The position numbers and the translations under genes were made by a program. The notes beneath the pieces are model-generated. The model was not told where the DNA came from, searched no databases, and worked only from the letters and a program-made list of their open reading frames with translations. A stretch of 64,000 nt of DNA from Lepeophtheirus salmonis (lineage: Eukaryota; Arthropoda; Copepoda; Siphonostomatoida; Caligidae): contig NC_052132.2 in the NCBI RefSeq assembly GCF_016086655.4, positions 18,540,805 through 18,604,804 of the forward strand, read 5' to 3'. Shown here in pieces: positions 48,268-60,347 of the stretch. Every line of letters starts with the position of its first letter. The stretch's first letter is position 1.

Positions 48268-48640
48268 TAGTCACTAGATTGTCATTTTTTAAAAATTATT
48301 TATGTCTGTTATCAATACCAAATTTATAAAAAGGAAAACGGTAATGGACTTTTTTTTTTATTAATTATCAAATAAGTCGGGCGATGTTGACATCTCCCTC
48401 TGGAAGAAGAATTCTCACCTATCTTTGGTGTAAATTGTTTTTAAAATACATCATAAAATAAATATTTATGAGTATAAATATAATTACAATATTTTCCGGG
48501 CACTTATTCTATTTTAAATATAGAAAAAAAAAATTACTTAAGAGGTAACTGATATTAACATTGATCTTAAACCAGGTTACCGTATATCACTCCCATCTTC
48601 GCCTCACGCTCTTATACAAATCCCATCTCTACATATGTAT
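48268..48640 (-). repeat. Dispersed repeat family B, copy 4
   Basis: Inverted relative to copies 1-3: GATGTTGACATCTCCCTCTG, then AGAATTCTCACCTATC, AATATTTTCC, GGTAACTGATATTAAC and CTTATACAAATCCCATCTC. The first 80 bp (TAGTCACTAGATTGTCA... to ATACCAAATT) recur at 50071-50150 next to another transposase relic. Confidence 0.5.
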
Positions 48641-50166
48641 AATATTTTTTATTCAGCCTTATGAAAACGACTCATGCACACCATTCAATTCGTTAGTCAG
48701 CTCGAGATGACTAAATCTTTATGATTCAAGCCCTTTTATTGAAATACATATTTTGTCATTGAATTCTCCATACGGATGCAAATATGCTTGGCATTTGAAT
48801 AATGACATTTAATACATAGGAAACTTGGGAAAAATATAAATGCTTTGTGAAATTTGTTAATGATGGCTTTAAGACTTACCATGCAGGCAAACCAGGGTTA
48901 GCGCACATATAATATAATGGATCCTTAGATTCCTTCGTAAAAATCCCAAGAATCAACACTGAAATTACGAGGAAATAATAATATTTCACAGAATATCAGT
49001 ACAATTTGACAGTATCCTTGAATCAGTTATATTTCATGTTTTTCTTAACCTTCAATAATGTATACTGATAAGTAAATAAAATCATTTTATTTGTGGATTT
49101 TAAGCCTATCTTTGTATCGGTGATGAACAGTCCTCTTTTCAAGTTGCGTTATTAAGAGGCTCCCAATTCAAACACATTTCCCCGTTCTTTCTAATACATT
49201 TTTTTAACCGAAGAACGATAACGATTTGAATGATTAAACGAGTAGGAAACTCCTAACGCTTTAGATAAACAGAGTTTAAAGATATTATTACTATAATCAA
49301 ACCAAAGTAATCAATTATTGTGACATGTATAAAATCCCAAGATTTTGACATTTTGATGCAAATCATCTCAAACGTTACGTCAATATCCCAAGATCCTCAG
49401 ATAAATCCCAAGGAGTGGCATCTCTGATACAATCCCAGTATTTGTTAAATTCTGGATCATCATTATTTCTCCTTCGGCCTCGACGCAATTTACCCTACTT
49501 TTAAATTGCAGTATTTTTGAATGTTTTGAAGATATCAATCTACTTTTAAAACCATTTAATAGATCATTATTTTATTCTTTTGTTGCATTTTATTAAATAA
49601 CTCAATAAAATGACTTTTTACCCTTAAAATATTTTGAAACATGTTCATTTCCATTTCAATCAAACTTTTATTAGCCAATTTATAATATATCATAAACATA
49701 TACAATAAGTTTTCAGAGATGCATTCGATTCCACTTAATTACTATATATAGTATAGGATATTTAGTATATAAATATATTCAGAATTTGGCTCTTACTACG
49801 CACACATTTTCATCTGTTGTATTTAAGTCAACATGAACATTCAGAGCCACCATCCTAGGTACTAATCTAGTTATCTCTCGCTTTGAGGGACTGTTTGTTT
49901 ATTTGTGATGACAATGAAAAGGCCCTATATGTCGTGGATATAGCACGGAAACATGCTATTGCAATAAAACTTTGAACTAAAATAATTAACTTTCAATATT
50001 TTGGGGATTAGATCTTCACCAATTTTGAAGCTAGGAGATTCAAATTTTGCTATCATTAAAAGGATAAAATAGTCACTAGATTGTCAGTTTTTCTTTTTAA
50101 TTATTTATGACTGTTATTAATACCAAATTAATAAAATGCCAGATTTTTTTTTGTTATATAGCTTTT
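48641..50166. other. Gene-free DNA
   Basis: AT-rich spacer; the only feature is the 80-bp sequence at 50071-50150 shared with 48268-48350. Confidence 0.4.
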
Positions 50167-50960
50167 TCAAACCTGCAGCAATTAATTGACGAATTCATTG
50201 TCCCATATATTTGGAAAAGGCATGGAACCTTCATTGGAATTCACACAAGAAATGACAACAATTGCAAACATGTACATGTTAGAGACCAACGTGAAGCTTT
50301 GGATCGAAATGGATGTCAATGGGAGGCCTTACATGGGTCAGAAGGACTCTGCTTACTGCCAAAAAATAAAGTATGACCTGGGTATTCTGTAAGGGGGTGT
50401 GCTGGAGGGGTTTTAAGTCTGCCCAAATTAAGGAATTTTTGCTTTTTACTATAATTTTTTTGCGTCATTCGGGCAATTTACGCAGCAGAGCTAAACATTT
50501 AATATTTAAATTTTTTTTCCAAAAAATTTAATTTTTCAAAAATTTTGTCAATAACTCTAGATTTTTTAAATTATTTTCCAAAAAACTTAACATTTAATAT
50601 TAATTTTTTAAATTTTTTTTCCAAAAAAATTAATTTATTTGTGAATAACTGGATTTTTGAATTTATTTGCAAAAAAACTCCAAAAAAACCCCTAATTTTT
50701 TTTGACCACTTCATCTTAACGGACTTTTGCCCTCCAAACTCGCCGTATCGGAATCTAATGGATTTGCTATGTTAGGACGCAATTAAACGACAAACCAACG
50801 GAACACCCTGAAACAGAAAAGGCGAACTTATCAGTCGGATCATAAACGAATTCTAGGGTTCACCAATGGACCAAGTGTGTAGGTCTGCTCACGCTTTAGA
50901 CCTCATTTAGAGACTTTAATTAAGGCTGGAGGAGATTAACATTGAATAAAATAAACCAAA
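50167..50960 (+). mobile_element. Tc1/mariner transposase relic interrupted by another element
   Basis: Plus-strand fragments before the interruption read IANMYMLETNVKLWIEMD, then VNGRPYMGQKDSAYCQKIK (second-Asp region, QDSA-like). After it come DFCPPNSPYRNLMDLL (third-Asp region), AIKRQTNGTP, NEF and VCSRFRPHLE at about 50713-50910. The two halves are separated by a CAGGGGCGTC-family insert (about 50391-50693). Both halves are decayed and the N-terminus was not found. Confidence 0.75.
50391..50693 (+). mobile_element. AT-rich CAGGGGCGTC-end element, copy 7 (nested)
   Basis: AAGGGGGTGTGCTGGAGGGG and CCCAAATTAAGGAATTTTTG mark the subterminal block; the body has TTTTCCAAAAAA and GTGAATAACT units. 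It splits a transposase relic. The outermost CAGGGGCG bases are eroded. Confidence 0.6.
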
Positions 50961-51614
50961 ATCTATCAAGCTTTCAGAATCTTTTTTTTTTTGGTGGTAA
51001 AAATAGCTTGCTTACCCTATATGAATTTATTCTAACTGTAGACTGGTAAAATATTGCTATAATTATTTTTGTTATAAGCTAATAATATGGAGAACACACC
51101 CTTGTAGCTGATAGTCAGTATAAAATAGTCACAAATTTCATTATCGATCTCAAAATATTACCTCCATTATTTTAAAAAAAAAACAACCCTCTCCAATATA
51201 AAATCCTGCAAACGCCCTTGATTGCTCTATACAGAATCTGAGGTTGATTAGCACGTGATACTTTTGAGAAGGAAGACCGTTTTTGTCGATTGTACTATCT
51301 GTATTTTAAATCGGTTGTTTTTTTCATCCACATAATATATTGATAATAATATAATTATTTTGACATCTAAATAGTCAATATTATATATAAGTAAATAGAC
51401 TATATATATATATATACATCGATATAGGATATGCAGATGTTTTCTAATAGAACACCTCTTTTTTTTTTTTTACCTATCACAAATTTGTATCTAAAAGTTA
51501 ACATATTATTATATTGACGGATATAATATGCGTTAAAAGTGCTTCTATGGGGAGTCTCCTGTTTCAATCCACTCCTTCCTAAACAAATCAGCTTCATTTT
51601 TGCAAGACTAACTA
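50961..51614. other. Gene-free DNA
   Basis: AT-rich spacer with a (TA)n run near 51402-51416; no supportable gene. Confidence 0.4.
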
Positions 51615-52397
51615 TAAATTACACGGGCTCCGTTTTTAGAATTATATTTTCTGGGAAAAAAAAATCAAAAAACAAATATTTGGGATAAAAATTTCAAATA
51701 TTAAATTTTTTCAATGTTTTTTTTCCAAAATCCACAGCTATTAACAAAAATTTCAAAATCCATAGTTCTAACAAAAAATTTACGAAAAAAAATTCAAAAG
51801 TTATTTTTCAAAAAACCATAACTATTCACAGAAAATCAAAATTTGGAATTTTTCTTTGAAAATTAAATTTGTGATAAATAAATTTAAAAAATATCCATAA
51901 AAAAATTTCAAATATTAAATTTTTGGAAATTCAAAGTTTCCATGTTATGGAATTTTTTTCCAAAAATCACCTGTTTTTTTACAAAAAAAAATGAATTTGT
52001 TAGTAAAATATTTAAAAAATTTAATATTTTGGATAAAAATTTCAGATAATAAATTTTCTCCATTTTTTTCCAAAATCCATAGATGTATATTCAAATATTA
52101 AATTTTTGTAAAATAAATTCAAATATTAGATTTTTTGAAAAATAAATTCAAAAAATTTACAAAATCAACAGTTTTTCACAAAAAAAAAATTTATAACAAA
52201 ATATTTCAAAAATTACATTTTTTGGAAAAAAATTTAAATATTTAATTCCTTGCTTTGCAATTTCTAACTCTATTTTCGTATAAAATTTATTCATCCTGAC
52301 CCAACAAAATTATAGAAACAAGCAAAACTTTCTCTATTTTTTAGGGCGGGGGGAAGGGCCTACAGTCCCTCCATCCCACACCCTGCGGATGCCCCTG
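51615..52397 (-). mobile_element. AT-rich CAGGGGCGTC-end element, copy 8
   Basis: A long A-rich body of repeated AAATCCACAGCTATTAACA-type units ends in GGGCCTACAGTCCCTCCATC and CCTGCGGATGCCCCTG (ending 52397). It faces copy 9 head to head, about 280 bp away. Confidence 0.65.
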
Positions 52398-52673
52398 AAT
52401 TATGGACTTATATTACTTTTTGACATTATTGCCTCTTTAGTTGAGCAAAAATTTAAGAATAGCTTTTGAAATACCAATATACATATACGTACAAAATTAT
52501 ACTCACATTGACGTTGATTCATGATTTTTTGTTAGTTCACAATTTGCTAAAAACTTGTACACGTAGTCTTACAAGTGGCAAATTAACGTGAATTTCAAAC
52601 ATATTTGACAAAAATTGACTTCATAATAACATGTTCATAGATAGTGGGGACCCAAAACTTGCATTAGTATGAT

Positions 52674-53409
52674 CAAGGGCGTTTGCAGGAGATGCCGTGT
52701 AGTTCCCCTCCCAAATTGAGGATTTTTTTTTTGAAGAAAATTTAGCATTTTAAATTTTCCTATTTTATATGCCAAAAAAATTAATTTTTTAAATTTTTTT
52801 CAAAAAAACTAATTTTCTGTGAATTTATATCATTTATTGAAAATTTTTCTCCAAAAAGTTTAATATTTGAAATTAAATTTTTGAATTTTTTTTCAATATA
52901 TGAAATTTTTTGAGAATGGCTCTGGATTTCTGACTTTTTTGCCAAAGAAATTTGTTATGTTAATAGCAGTAGATTTTCGAACAACTTTAAAAAAATTTGA
53001 TATTTTAAATTTAATTAAATTTTTCAAATTTTCTTACAAAAAATTTCATTTTCTCTGAATTACTATGAATTTTGAAATTTTTTTCCAAAAAACTTAACCT
53101 TTGAAGTTCAATTTTTGACTTTTTTTTTTTCAATAAATTAAACTTTTTGAGAATGGCTCTAAATTTCTGATTTTTTTTCACGAAAAAATTAGGTTTTGTT
53201 TGTAGCAGTAGATTTTCGAATTATTTCGGAAAAATGTAATATTTTAAATTTAATTTTTGAATTTTTATTCGGAAAAGATTTAATTTTTCTAATTTTATTC
53301 AGAATTTTTTTTTATTTGTGGATTTTTTTTCCAATAATTCAAAAAACTAAGATACCTTCCGCTGTTTAAAACAAAAGATTATATATATTTTATCATGCTG
53401 ACGCCCCTG
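52674..53409 (+). mobile_element. AT-rich CAGGGGCGTC-end element, copy 9 (both ends)
   Basis: Left end CAAGGGCGTTTGCAGGAGAT, right end ATGCTGACGCCCCTG (ending 53409), 736 bp. The T-rich body carries GAATGGCTCTGGATTTCTGA-like and AGCAGTAGATTTTCGAA units, each present at least twice. No coding potential. No exact target duplication can be seen. Confidence 0.7.
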
Positions 53410-53559
53410 ATGACTCAATTACGAAAAATTGGATTTTTATGAAATCATGTAGAGACAACTCAATAACAAATTGTGATATGTTTAAATACTGTATTTAGCT
53501 ATATTAGCATTCAATTCGTCCTCCTTCTAAAACAATAAAAGCCTCGACACGCCGGAGAG

Positions 53560-53965
53560 AAGATTGGCTCGCTTACACACAAATACAAACTGTATTTTTC
53601 TGTCAGCTGTCGATTCCCTCCTCTCACTTGATACGTCAAGGCTATTTCATAATTTTTTCTTTTTGACAAATAAACAAAGTAATAAGTAATAACTTATGCT
53701 CTCTTTCCAAAAGGACAGGAATAGATATGTACGATATTAGCTATTTTTTTATTTCTATGAATAATATTTTTAGCTATCATAGCGACGTTTTAGTAATAAA
53801 AGACAATGTAGGACTTTAATATAATGAAATATATTATCATATAAATATGTAATTCATTTTTAATAATTGTCATTGTAATAATACTACAAATAGCAGTTTG
53901 TATGACTGACTTTTTTTAAATTTCTTTTTGAAGGACAGATTTCGTGATAATGTATGTTACAAAAT
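53560..53965 (+). repeat. Dispersed repeat family C, copy 2
   Basis: Collinear with 33265-33790: CTGTCAGCTGTCGATTCCCT, CTTGATACGTCAAGGCTATT, AACAAAGTAATAAGTAATAA, TTTCCAAAAGGACA and AAATAGCAGTTTGTA, then TTTCGTGATA. Non-coding. Confidence 0.5.
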
Positions 53966-55091
53966 GCCAATTTACGGTGCGAAAAAAACTTGCAGAAGAC
54001 GTGCACAAAAGTCTAAAAATGTTTTGGGGATTTTCGTAAAAATGATAGATTTTCATTACTTAAACGGGGAAAATCAGTTTGACGTCATTTATACTTAGTA
54101 TAGATAAGTGTTTTATCTTTCACTCCGTTTTTTCCATACGTTTCTTTGTTCAATTGCAACATTTACTAGAAAATAAGTTACTTCAAGATTGTCTTCAAAA
54201 TTACTTTTGAATTATAATGGATTAAATAAAAGGTACAATGGACGTTAAAAAATTTACTATTTCAGTATTTTTGTTATTTTTTAAGTAATTTGGTTATGCG
54301 AAACAGATAAATTTTAATTCGACATTAGCACCTTCTGTTTTTATTTCTGCACAATATGATAGAATTTGGCTTCTTCTTCTTCTTCTTATTTTTTTTTTTC
54401 AATTCCAGGTATTGAAAGGACTTGCCTCTATACCTTTAAAGTTTAAACGCAACTCCTTCAAATTTATTAATTAAAACGCAATGAGGTCCATTTGATATCT
54501 TCTCATAATCACTATCCTTGAAGAATCCTACAATCCATTGGCTAGCAGTAATTATATTTTATAATAATGGGAGGCAAAGGATATCTTATTTCTTCAACAA
54601 TAATTAAAATTATTTGATACACTTAGAACCAATAGTTTGTTTTTAAATGAAGGTTATCTCGTATAGTTAGTTGTCCCTCATCGATTGATAAGAACATTCA
54701 TTTAAGAAATGGTCTTGTTTTTTTTAACCGAGTAAACAAAAATAATTTTTTTTTAAACTTCTGACTAGGATAGAACTGGTTTTTTTATTACTTGTCAGTA
54801 GTTGGCGGCTTTACAGCACTAATTACAAAGAATCTTTCAAAGTACAAAATAATTATGTTATTCAACTAAGTAATGTACCAAAGTTACTCATAAGCGAAGA
54901 GTGATAATCATAGGTGCTATAAAAGTGAAGGGATAGAGGCTCTCTACTTTTTGAAAGAAAAAAAAAACAACAATGAAATGTGTGTGATTATGTTGTCTTC
55001 AATATACTGAGTAACTTTCGTAACTTACTTTTTTTAATAGAGCCTGGCAATCAGGCTGTAGAAGTAGTAGCGGGGTGGGCGTGGTTTCAGT
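53966..55091. other. Gene-free DNA
   Basis: AT-rich spacer with a (CTT)n run at about 54372-54388; no supportable gene. Confidence 0.4.
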
Positions 55092-56122
55092 TTAGAGGCA
55101 AGATTCGACTGTTATCCTTGAAATATAGTCAGTTGCTAACTTGTGATGGAGTAGTGATGAAATGCATTTGCCGTCGAAAAAGAATATTGCCCAAAAAAAG
55201 TTGTCCCATGCTGCCACTATTGAGGACTTCAGTGAGCCTGCATTTAGGTGTGAGGTCCTCACCAAAAAGGCTCACATAGAAAAGTCAAGTGGGTTCAAAT
55301 CTGGTGAGGAAGGGAAGTATATCTCTATGTACCAGAATGGAGCCATGTTATCTGCACAGAGCTTTTTGCACTTGACGGACATGTGAGAGGGGGAGCCGTC
55401 CTAAGTCCACGCATAGTTATTCTCCGGATTGTAAGTCTTCAGCCATGGTAAGATGGTGTATATAAGCATCTTATAGTGGGCCTCCTCGCAGATTTTCTGT
55501 CCAGCCTTGAAAAATAACAGATGCATCTTCTTTCCAACAGATCCAACAGAGGCCACAACGCTTATGCCCATTTTTTGGGCCGAATATTTAGTCTTGTAAA
55601 CCCCTTTGAACCTCTTCTTTTGTTTGCGCAAGCCAGCAATCCTTCTGGCAGTTGTGGAATTGATCAACTATGAAAATCTTCTTATCCGAGAAAATATTCA
55701 CGATTGACCTATTTGCCTTGATCCATGTGAGGATTTTCTTGCTCCTCACGAGCTTCCTGGCATTGGTGCTCTATGTCAGAAGGTGGTGTGGGGTCCTTGT
55801 GAAATAAACTAATTCTAAGTTGTGTTTTATAGCCCTCATGATGGCCCTAGGAGCCACAGAGAAGTCATTGGCGAGGTGATTTATCGAATTAGTGGGATTC
55901 TCCTTTACATTCTTCACCGAACTTAACAAGAACTTCGTATCCCTCTTTAAATTATGCCCTCCACTTCCTGACATCCTACAGAGATCGTTTCTCGATTTTT
56001 TTCATGTTGGCCAACTTAAAAGCCAGGCTCCTAGAACACTTAACAATGTCCGTCATCTTCATCACATCAACTCCAGCATCAAGGAGATCTGAATTGTTCC
56101 TTTTTGCTTGTTGCTCGTTCAT
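55092..56122 (-). mobile_element. Near full-length Tc1/mariner-type transposase pseudogene
   Basis: On the minus strand, ATG at 56122 (MNEQQAKRNNSDLL, then RSLAFKLANMKKIEKRSL) to a stop at 55092-55094, about 343 codons, the normal size for the superfamily. In order: N-terminal helix-turn-helix, HLANDFSVAPRAIMRAIK, first-Asp block IFSDKKIFIVDQFHN, second-Asp block DGSPSHMSVKCKKLC, third-Asp block PSSPDLNPLDFSM (32 residues between the second and third Asp), C-terminal tail. Lesions: stop codons after KRSL, just before DGSPSH (where Gln is usual) and after DFSM, plus at least two frameshifts. Terminal repeats were not located. Confidence 0.82.
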
Positions 56123-57586
56123 GATGATGAAAGGCCTAAATGATTAGTATACTTTGTTTATATAAAAAGGACGGCGGAAATAGAATATAAAAAATAATCA
56201 CTAAAACTGTTCACAGTAATGAGAAAATAGGCATTAATCAACTGTCCACGTTTTGCTCCCTACCCTGCAGTTTGACATATTATTTTATGAAATTAAACTA
56301 ACTGCAATGTAGGTCTTTATTTACTTTTGGTCTGATTTATAAAAATCAGTTAACTTTTTCAATTTCTAATATATAAAAAACAATTTTTTCAATTCATTTA
56401 TCTAAAATGTCACAAAATACTTAACGGCAAGTAACTTTACGAATATTCATTTTAGAAAGCTAAAATTGCTGTCATCAGACTCAACATTGGTCAAAAATGT
56501 TAAATTGGTGCGGTTTGTCTAAATCACGCAATTGAAACGGGATTTATTCCAGAAATCCCAACATTTTAAAAATCTTTGCAGAATCACCAATTACTAATAT
56601 TGTAGTCAACTTTGAATCCGTAATTATTAAATAAAATGTATTGTTAATTCAAATTTGTATCTTTTTTATAAAATAATTGTAGAAATAAAACCTCTTAATG
56701 AAAAATTTTAATTTTAAAAACTGTGTAAAACAAACTTTAAAATTTGTGCTTCCATAATAAAACTTTTCTGATTTATAAAACTTTTTTTATAGTCTATAGT
56801 AAAAATGAATTTCTAGGGTCCCGCCCCCCTTTAAGCTCATTTTCATAAAGTTGGCCGCCATTTTACAATTGGTATCGGGGCCTCTGATAAAGTACGAGAG
56901 TGTAAAACAAACAATTCATCATTCTATGTGCTATATATAGTTTTCAAGACAGCTGACGATGTCCAAAAAATATATAAGCTTTTTCTTTTACTCAAACATC
57001 ACATGTACATACAAGGACTCATAGTATTAAAAGTTCACTCCCCTTAAATAGTGATAAAAGATTTATGACAAATATCTGAGTAAAATTATATACTCGCTAA
57101 CAAATAAAAACCCCAACACTTAATGTAAATTTTACCCATTGACGATTAATTAATCGCTGGGAATCCGTTTTTGTGAGTAATATGCAAGTATTTTTTACGT
57201 TGATATTCCGAAAACGAGTATTACTTGGATCAAGGCCTGGTTTTACCGTGAGCAGGCCCAGGTGGCAAGGATAAATGTGCAAGACCCTTTTCTTTCTTAA
57301 AAGATGATTTTAATTTCATATTTGGATTTTTAACAAAATATATTTGTAACCTTTTTTTTTTGTTTCATCAAACACAATAAATGTGTTAGCCATTTTTATC
57401 CGTATTTGCAACCTGGTTATAGGAGTTATAAATTCTAAATACTTTGGGTGAGTAAATAAAGCCCTGAAAAATGAAATGGTTACCTTGACAATTTGAATAA
57501 TTCTTGAGTGTAATAGCAGCTAAGTTGCCATTATATTTGAGTAAATTAGCTTCAAGCATCTATGATAGTAATGAAATAAATAAAAT
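56123..57586. other. Gene-free DNA
   Basis: AT-rich spacer. The first 150 bp may contain the 5' end of the preceding transposon. Nothing else is supported. Confidence 0.4.
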
Positions 57587-58680
57587 GACCGTGTGGTACA
57601 TTGAAATCTGAACACTCCCTAATTCAATAATGAATGAAGGCTGAGTGACTGAAATAAATTCTTATTTCGATATATTAAAGCAGACACAATTACTTATAAA
57701 ACAAAGCAAATTTGATCTCTCTAACTTACATACAAGTTGAAAAATGACACTTTTCAGTGATCGATGAGTTTCTATTTCTGCACTACAAGCAATTGAGCGT
57801 CTCCAGGATACCCGTCTACACCGTTAACAACTCCGAAACGTTGTAGAGGAAGAAAAGCTCTGTCAAAAAGGCAATACTGCACCCGGAGGAGATAAAGGAA
57901 ACAGGCCAGGCCAGTGCCCTCAAGCCCATGAGGGCCCATGCAAGAGATCAGGGGATTACACAACAGACTGTCCGGAGAACTATCAAAAAGTGGGTTGTAA
58001 GAGCCTTGAGAGGGCGGAGAGGCCACTTTTGAATCCAGCAATGAAAGAAAGTTGCAAGGACTGATAAGACTGATAATAGGAATAGACTGACGACTCACAA
58101 ACTATAGTGTGTTACTATCTTCTTTTAGAACCGATATTGTACCGAGTGGTCCATTAAAATCTGAACACTTTAAATGAGAAGTTTAAAATGAATAGAATTT
58201 ATTAATTAACCATATAATTTCAATCAAATTAATACTTTAAATAGATGTGTGTCTGAGCTCTTTTAATAATTAATGTATCCGCCCTGAGCAGCAATGATGC
58301 TTTTCAGGTAGTGCCAGAAGGTCTGACACACGATGCGGATGTAATCCTCTATCGGGCTGTCTCAGTGCTAGAAGTCGAGGGGCCGAGCCCCTCAAAGAAA
58401 CCTTTTGGTCGCATGTCAAGGAAAAGCCTGCAGCAAACACCGAGGCCCTCAATACCATTGTCAGCTAGGAATGGGACACCATGACATAGGACTAATCTGC
58501 AGTGGGTTCCAGGCCTTTCGTCACTGCCTGGTAGCCATCATTACCGCATTAATGATTAAAAGAGCTCACATCTATTTATAGTATTAATTTTGTTGAAATT
58601 ATATTGCTAATTTATAAATTATTTGTTGTTGAAGTTTAACATTCAAAGTATTTTTGGATTTTTATGGACCACTCCGTATA
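57587..58680 (+). mobile_element. Tc1-like element, family A copy 4 (interrupted)
   Basis: Left end GACCGTGTGGTACATTGAAA at 57587 and right end ATGGACCACTCCGTATA ending at 58680. N-terminal transposase coding lies at about 57770-58040 (SRIPVYTVNN, HARDQGITQQTVRRTIKKW) and a C-terminal part at about 58395-58560. Between them, 58140-58390 holds a second family A right end in inverse orientation. Confidence 0.75.
58140..58390 (-). mobile_element. Tc1-like element, family A copy 5 (truncated, nested)
   Basis: TACCGAGTGGTCCATTAAAA at 58140 is a family A right end reading inward on the minus strand, followed by its C-terminal coding region (TGTGTGTCTGAGCTC, ATGTATCCGCC). It sits inside copy 4, whose C-terminal part resumes at about 58395. 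Confidence 0.65.
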
Positions 58681-59501
58681 GTCATGAATTACTCTGTCAT
58701 TGATCCTAAATTATATTATCACATTTTGAATACTTCAAAAAATCCTCAGTATTACTTTCCATCATTTAGATTTAGATGTTCAAGAATTATCATAAGAGTT
58801 TATTAATTAGAAAACTACTCTTTAGATTGTCAATAAGAGCAAATATTTGATATTCGCACGTGTTCCAGGTCATATTTGATACAACTCTACTAATAATCTC
58901 CCTTCTTTTTTTTTCAAATCCTCCATTTTACTCTGAGTTTTTTATTTTTATATATACTAATATGGTATTTTCTCAATAATTGAAGTTAAGGACAACAGAT
59001 TGTGAAATAAAGAGCACTTCTCAGATTTCCAACTAAAAAAATTTTGGCACACGATAAAATGCTTAGAATTTTACAAATCAAGTTAATATTCTTTTTCAGT
59101 CGTTTATTTGCATAGTTACTTAGATGAAATCAAAGGCATTTATTGTACATATTAATCAATATATCAGATGTATGCTATTATAATTAGTATGTTCATAAAT
59201 ATACACTAACTTACACAGTATACCCCAGTCAAAATATATATATACTATGTTACTACTACACGTAAAGTTGATAACGACTCGTCATCATTATATTGTATTC
59301 AAAACACAATTGAACATGTGATGAATAAATATATTTTTGATCAAGTGTTTTAAATTGAAACAACTTCAGACTTTTTTATTTTACATAGTTATAATAAGTG
59401 AAGTAATTTAATTTCATTTGATTTTAATTATTATATGTTATGAAGAGCAGTGACTCTCAAAACATTTTACATTGTGTAACTCCTGATAATATATCAAATA
59501 T
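58681..59501. other. Gene-free DNA
   Basis: AT-rich spacer. CAGTGACTCTCAAAACATTT at about 59450 resembles a lone hAT end. No gene is supported. Confidence 0.35.
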
Positions 59502-60347
59502 CAGGGACGAGTCCGCAGGATTATATATGTATATATAAATATACTTTTTTTTTTTTTTAGGCTTGGCTTTTAGATTTTTTTTTTTAGATCCATACTAATT
59601 CACAAAATATTGGAAAATTAAATTTTTTGAAAAAAAAATTCGAGATTTAATTTCAAATATTAAATTAAAAAAAGAAAAATTCAAATATTAAATTTTTTTT
59701 TGTAAAAAATTTCAAAAATGTGTAGATATTCACAAAAAATAGATTTTTTTGGGGAAAAAAAATCAAAAGTCCACAATTATTCACAAAAAAAATGAAATTT
59801 CAAATATTAAAATTTTCAAAAACCCATAGCTATTCACAAAAAAATTATTTTTTTGGAAAGAAAAATCAAAAGTCCACAACTATTCACAAAAATGAAATTT
59901 CAAATTCTAATAATTTCAAAAACCCATAGCTAATTAAAAGAAATGATTTTTTTGGAAAGAAAAATCAAAAGTCCACAGTTATTCACAAAAAATGACATTT
60001 CAAATATTAAACATTTCAAAAATCCACATCATTTTTAACAAATTAAATTTTATGGAAAAATATTTCAATAATAAAATTTCAAATATTAAATTTTTTGAAA
60101 AATAATTTCAAAAATACATAGTTATTCATGAAAAATGTAATTGCTTCGAAAAAAAAATTCAAAAATAAACAGCTGGTTACCAAAAATTTAATTTTTTGGA
60201 AAAAATTGCAAATTTTAAATTTTTTAACTCTATTTTTGCATAATTTTTTTCATCCAGAACAAAATAAATTTAGGGAAGAAGCAAAAGTTCCTTAATTTAG
60301 AGGGGGGTGCTACAGCCCCTCCAGTCCATCCCCTGCAGAAGCCTTTG
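59502..60347 (-). mobile_element. AT-rich CAGGGGCGTC-end element, copy 10
   Basis: It starts CAGGGACGAGTCCGCAGGAT and ends with GCTACAGCCCCTCCAGTCCA and CCCTGCAGAAGCC, 846 bp. The body holds at least six units of AAAAGTCCACAACTATTCAC followed by AAAAAATGAAATTTCAAATA, period about 55 bp. This is the most regular A-strand array in the window. Confidence 0.7.

Noticed and set aside
57772..58098. 108-codon minus-strand open frame
   Set aside because: Shadow of the plus-strand N-terminal transposase relic of family A copy 4.
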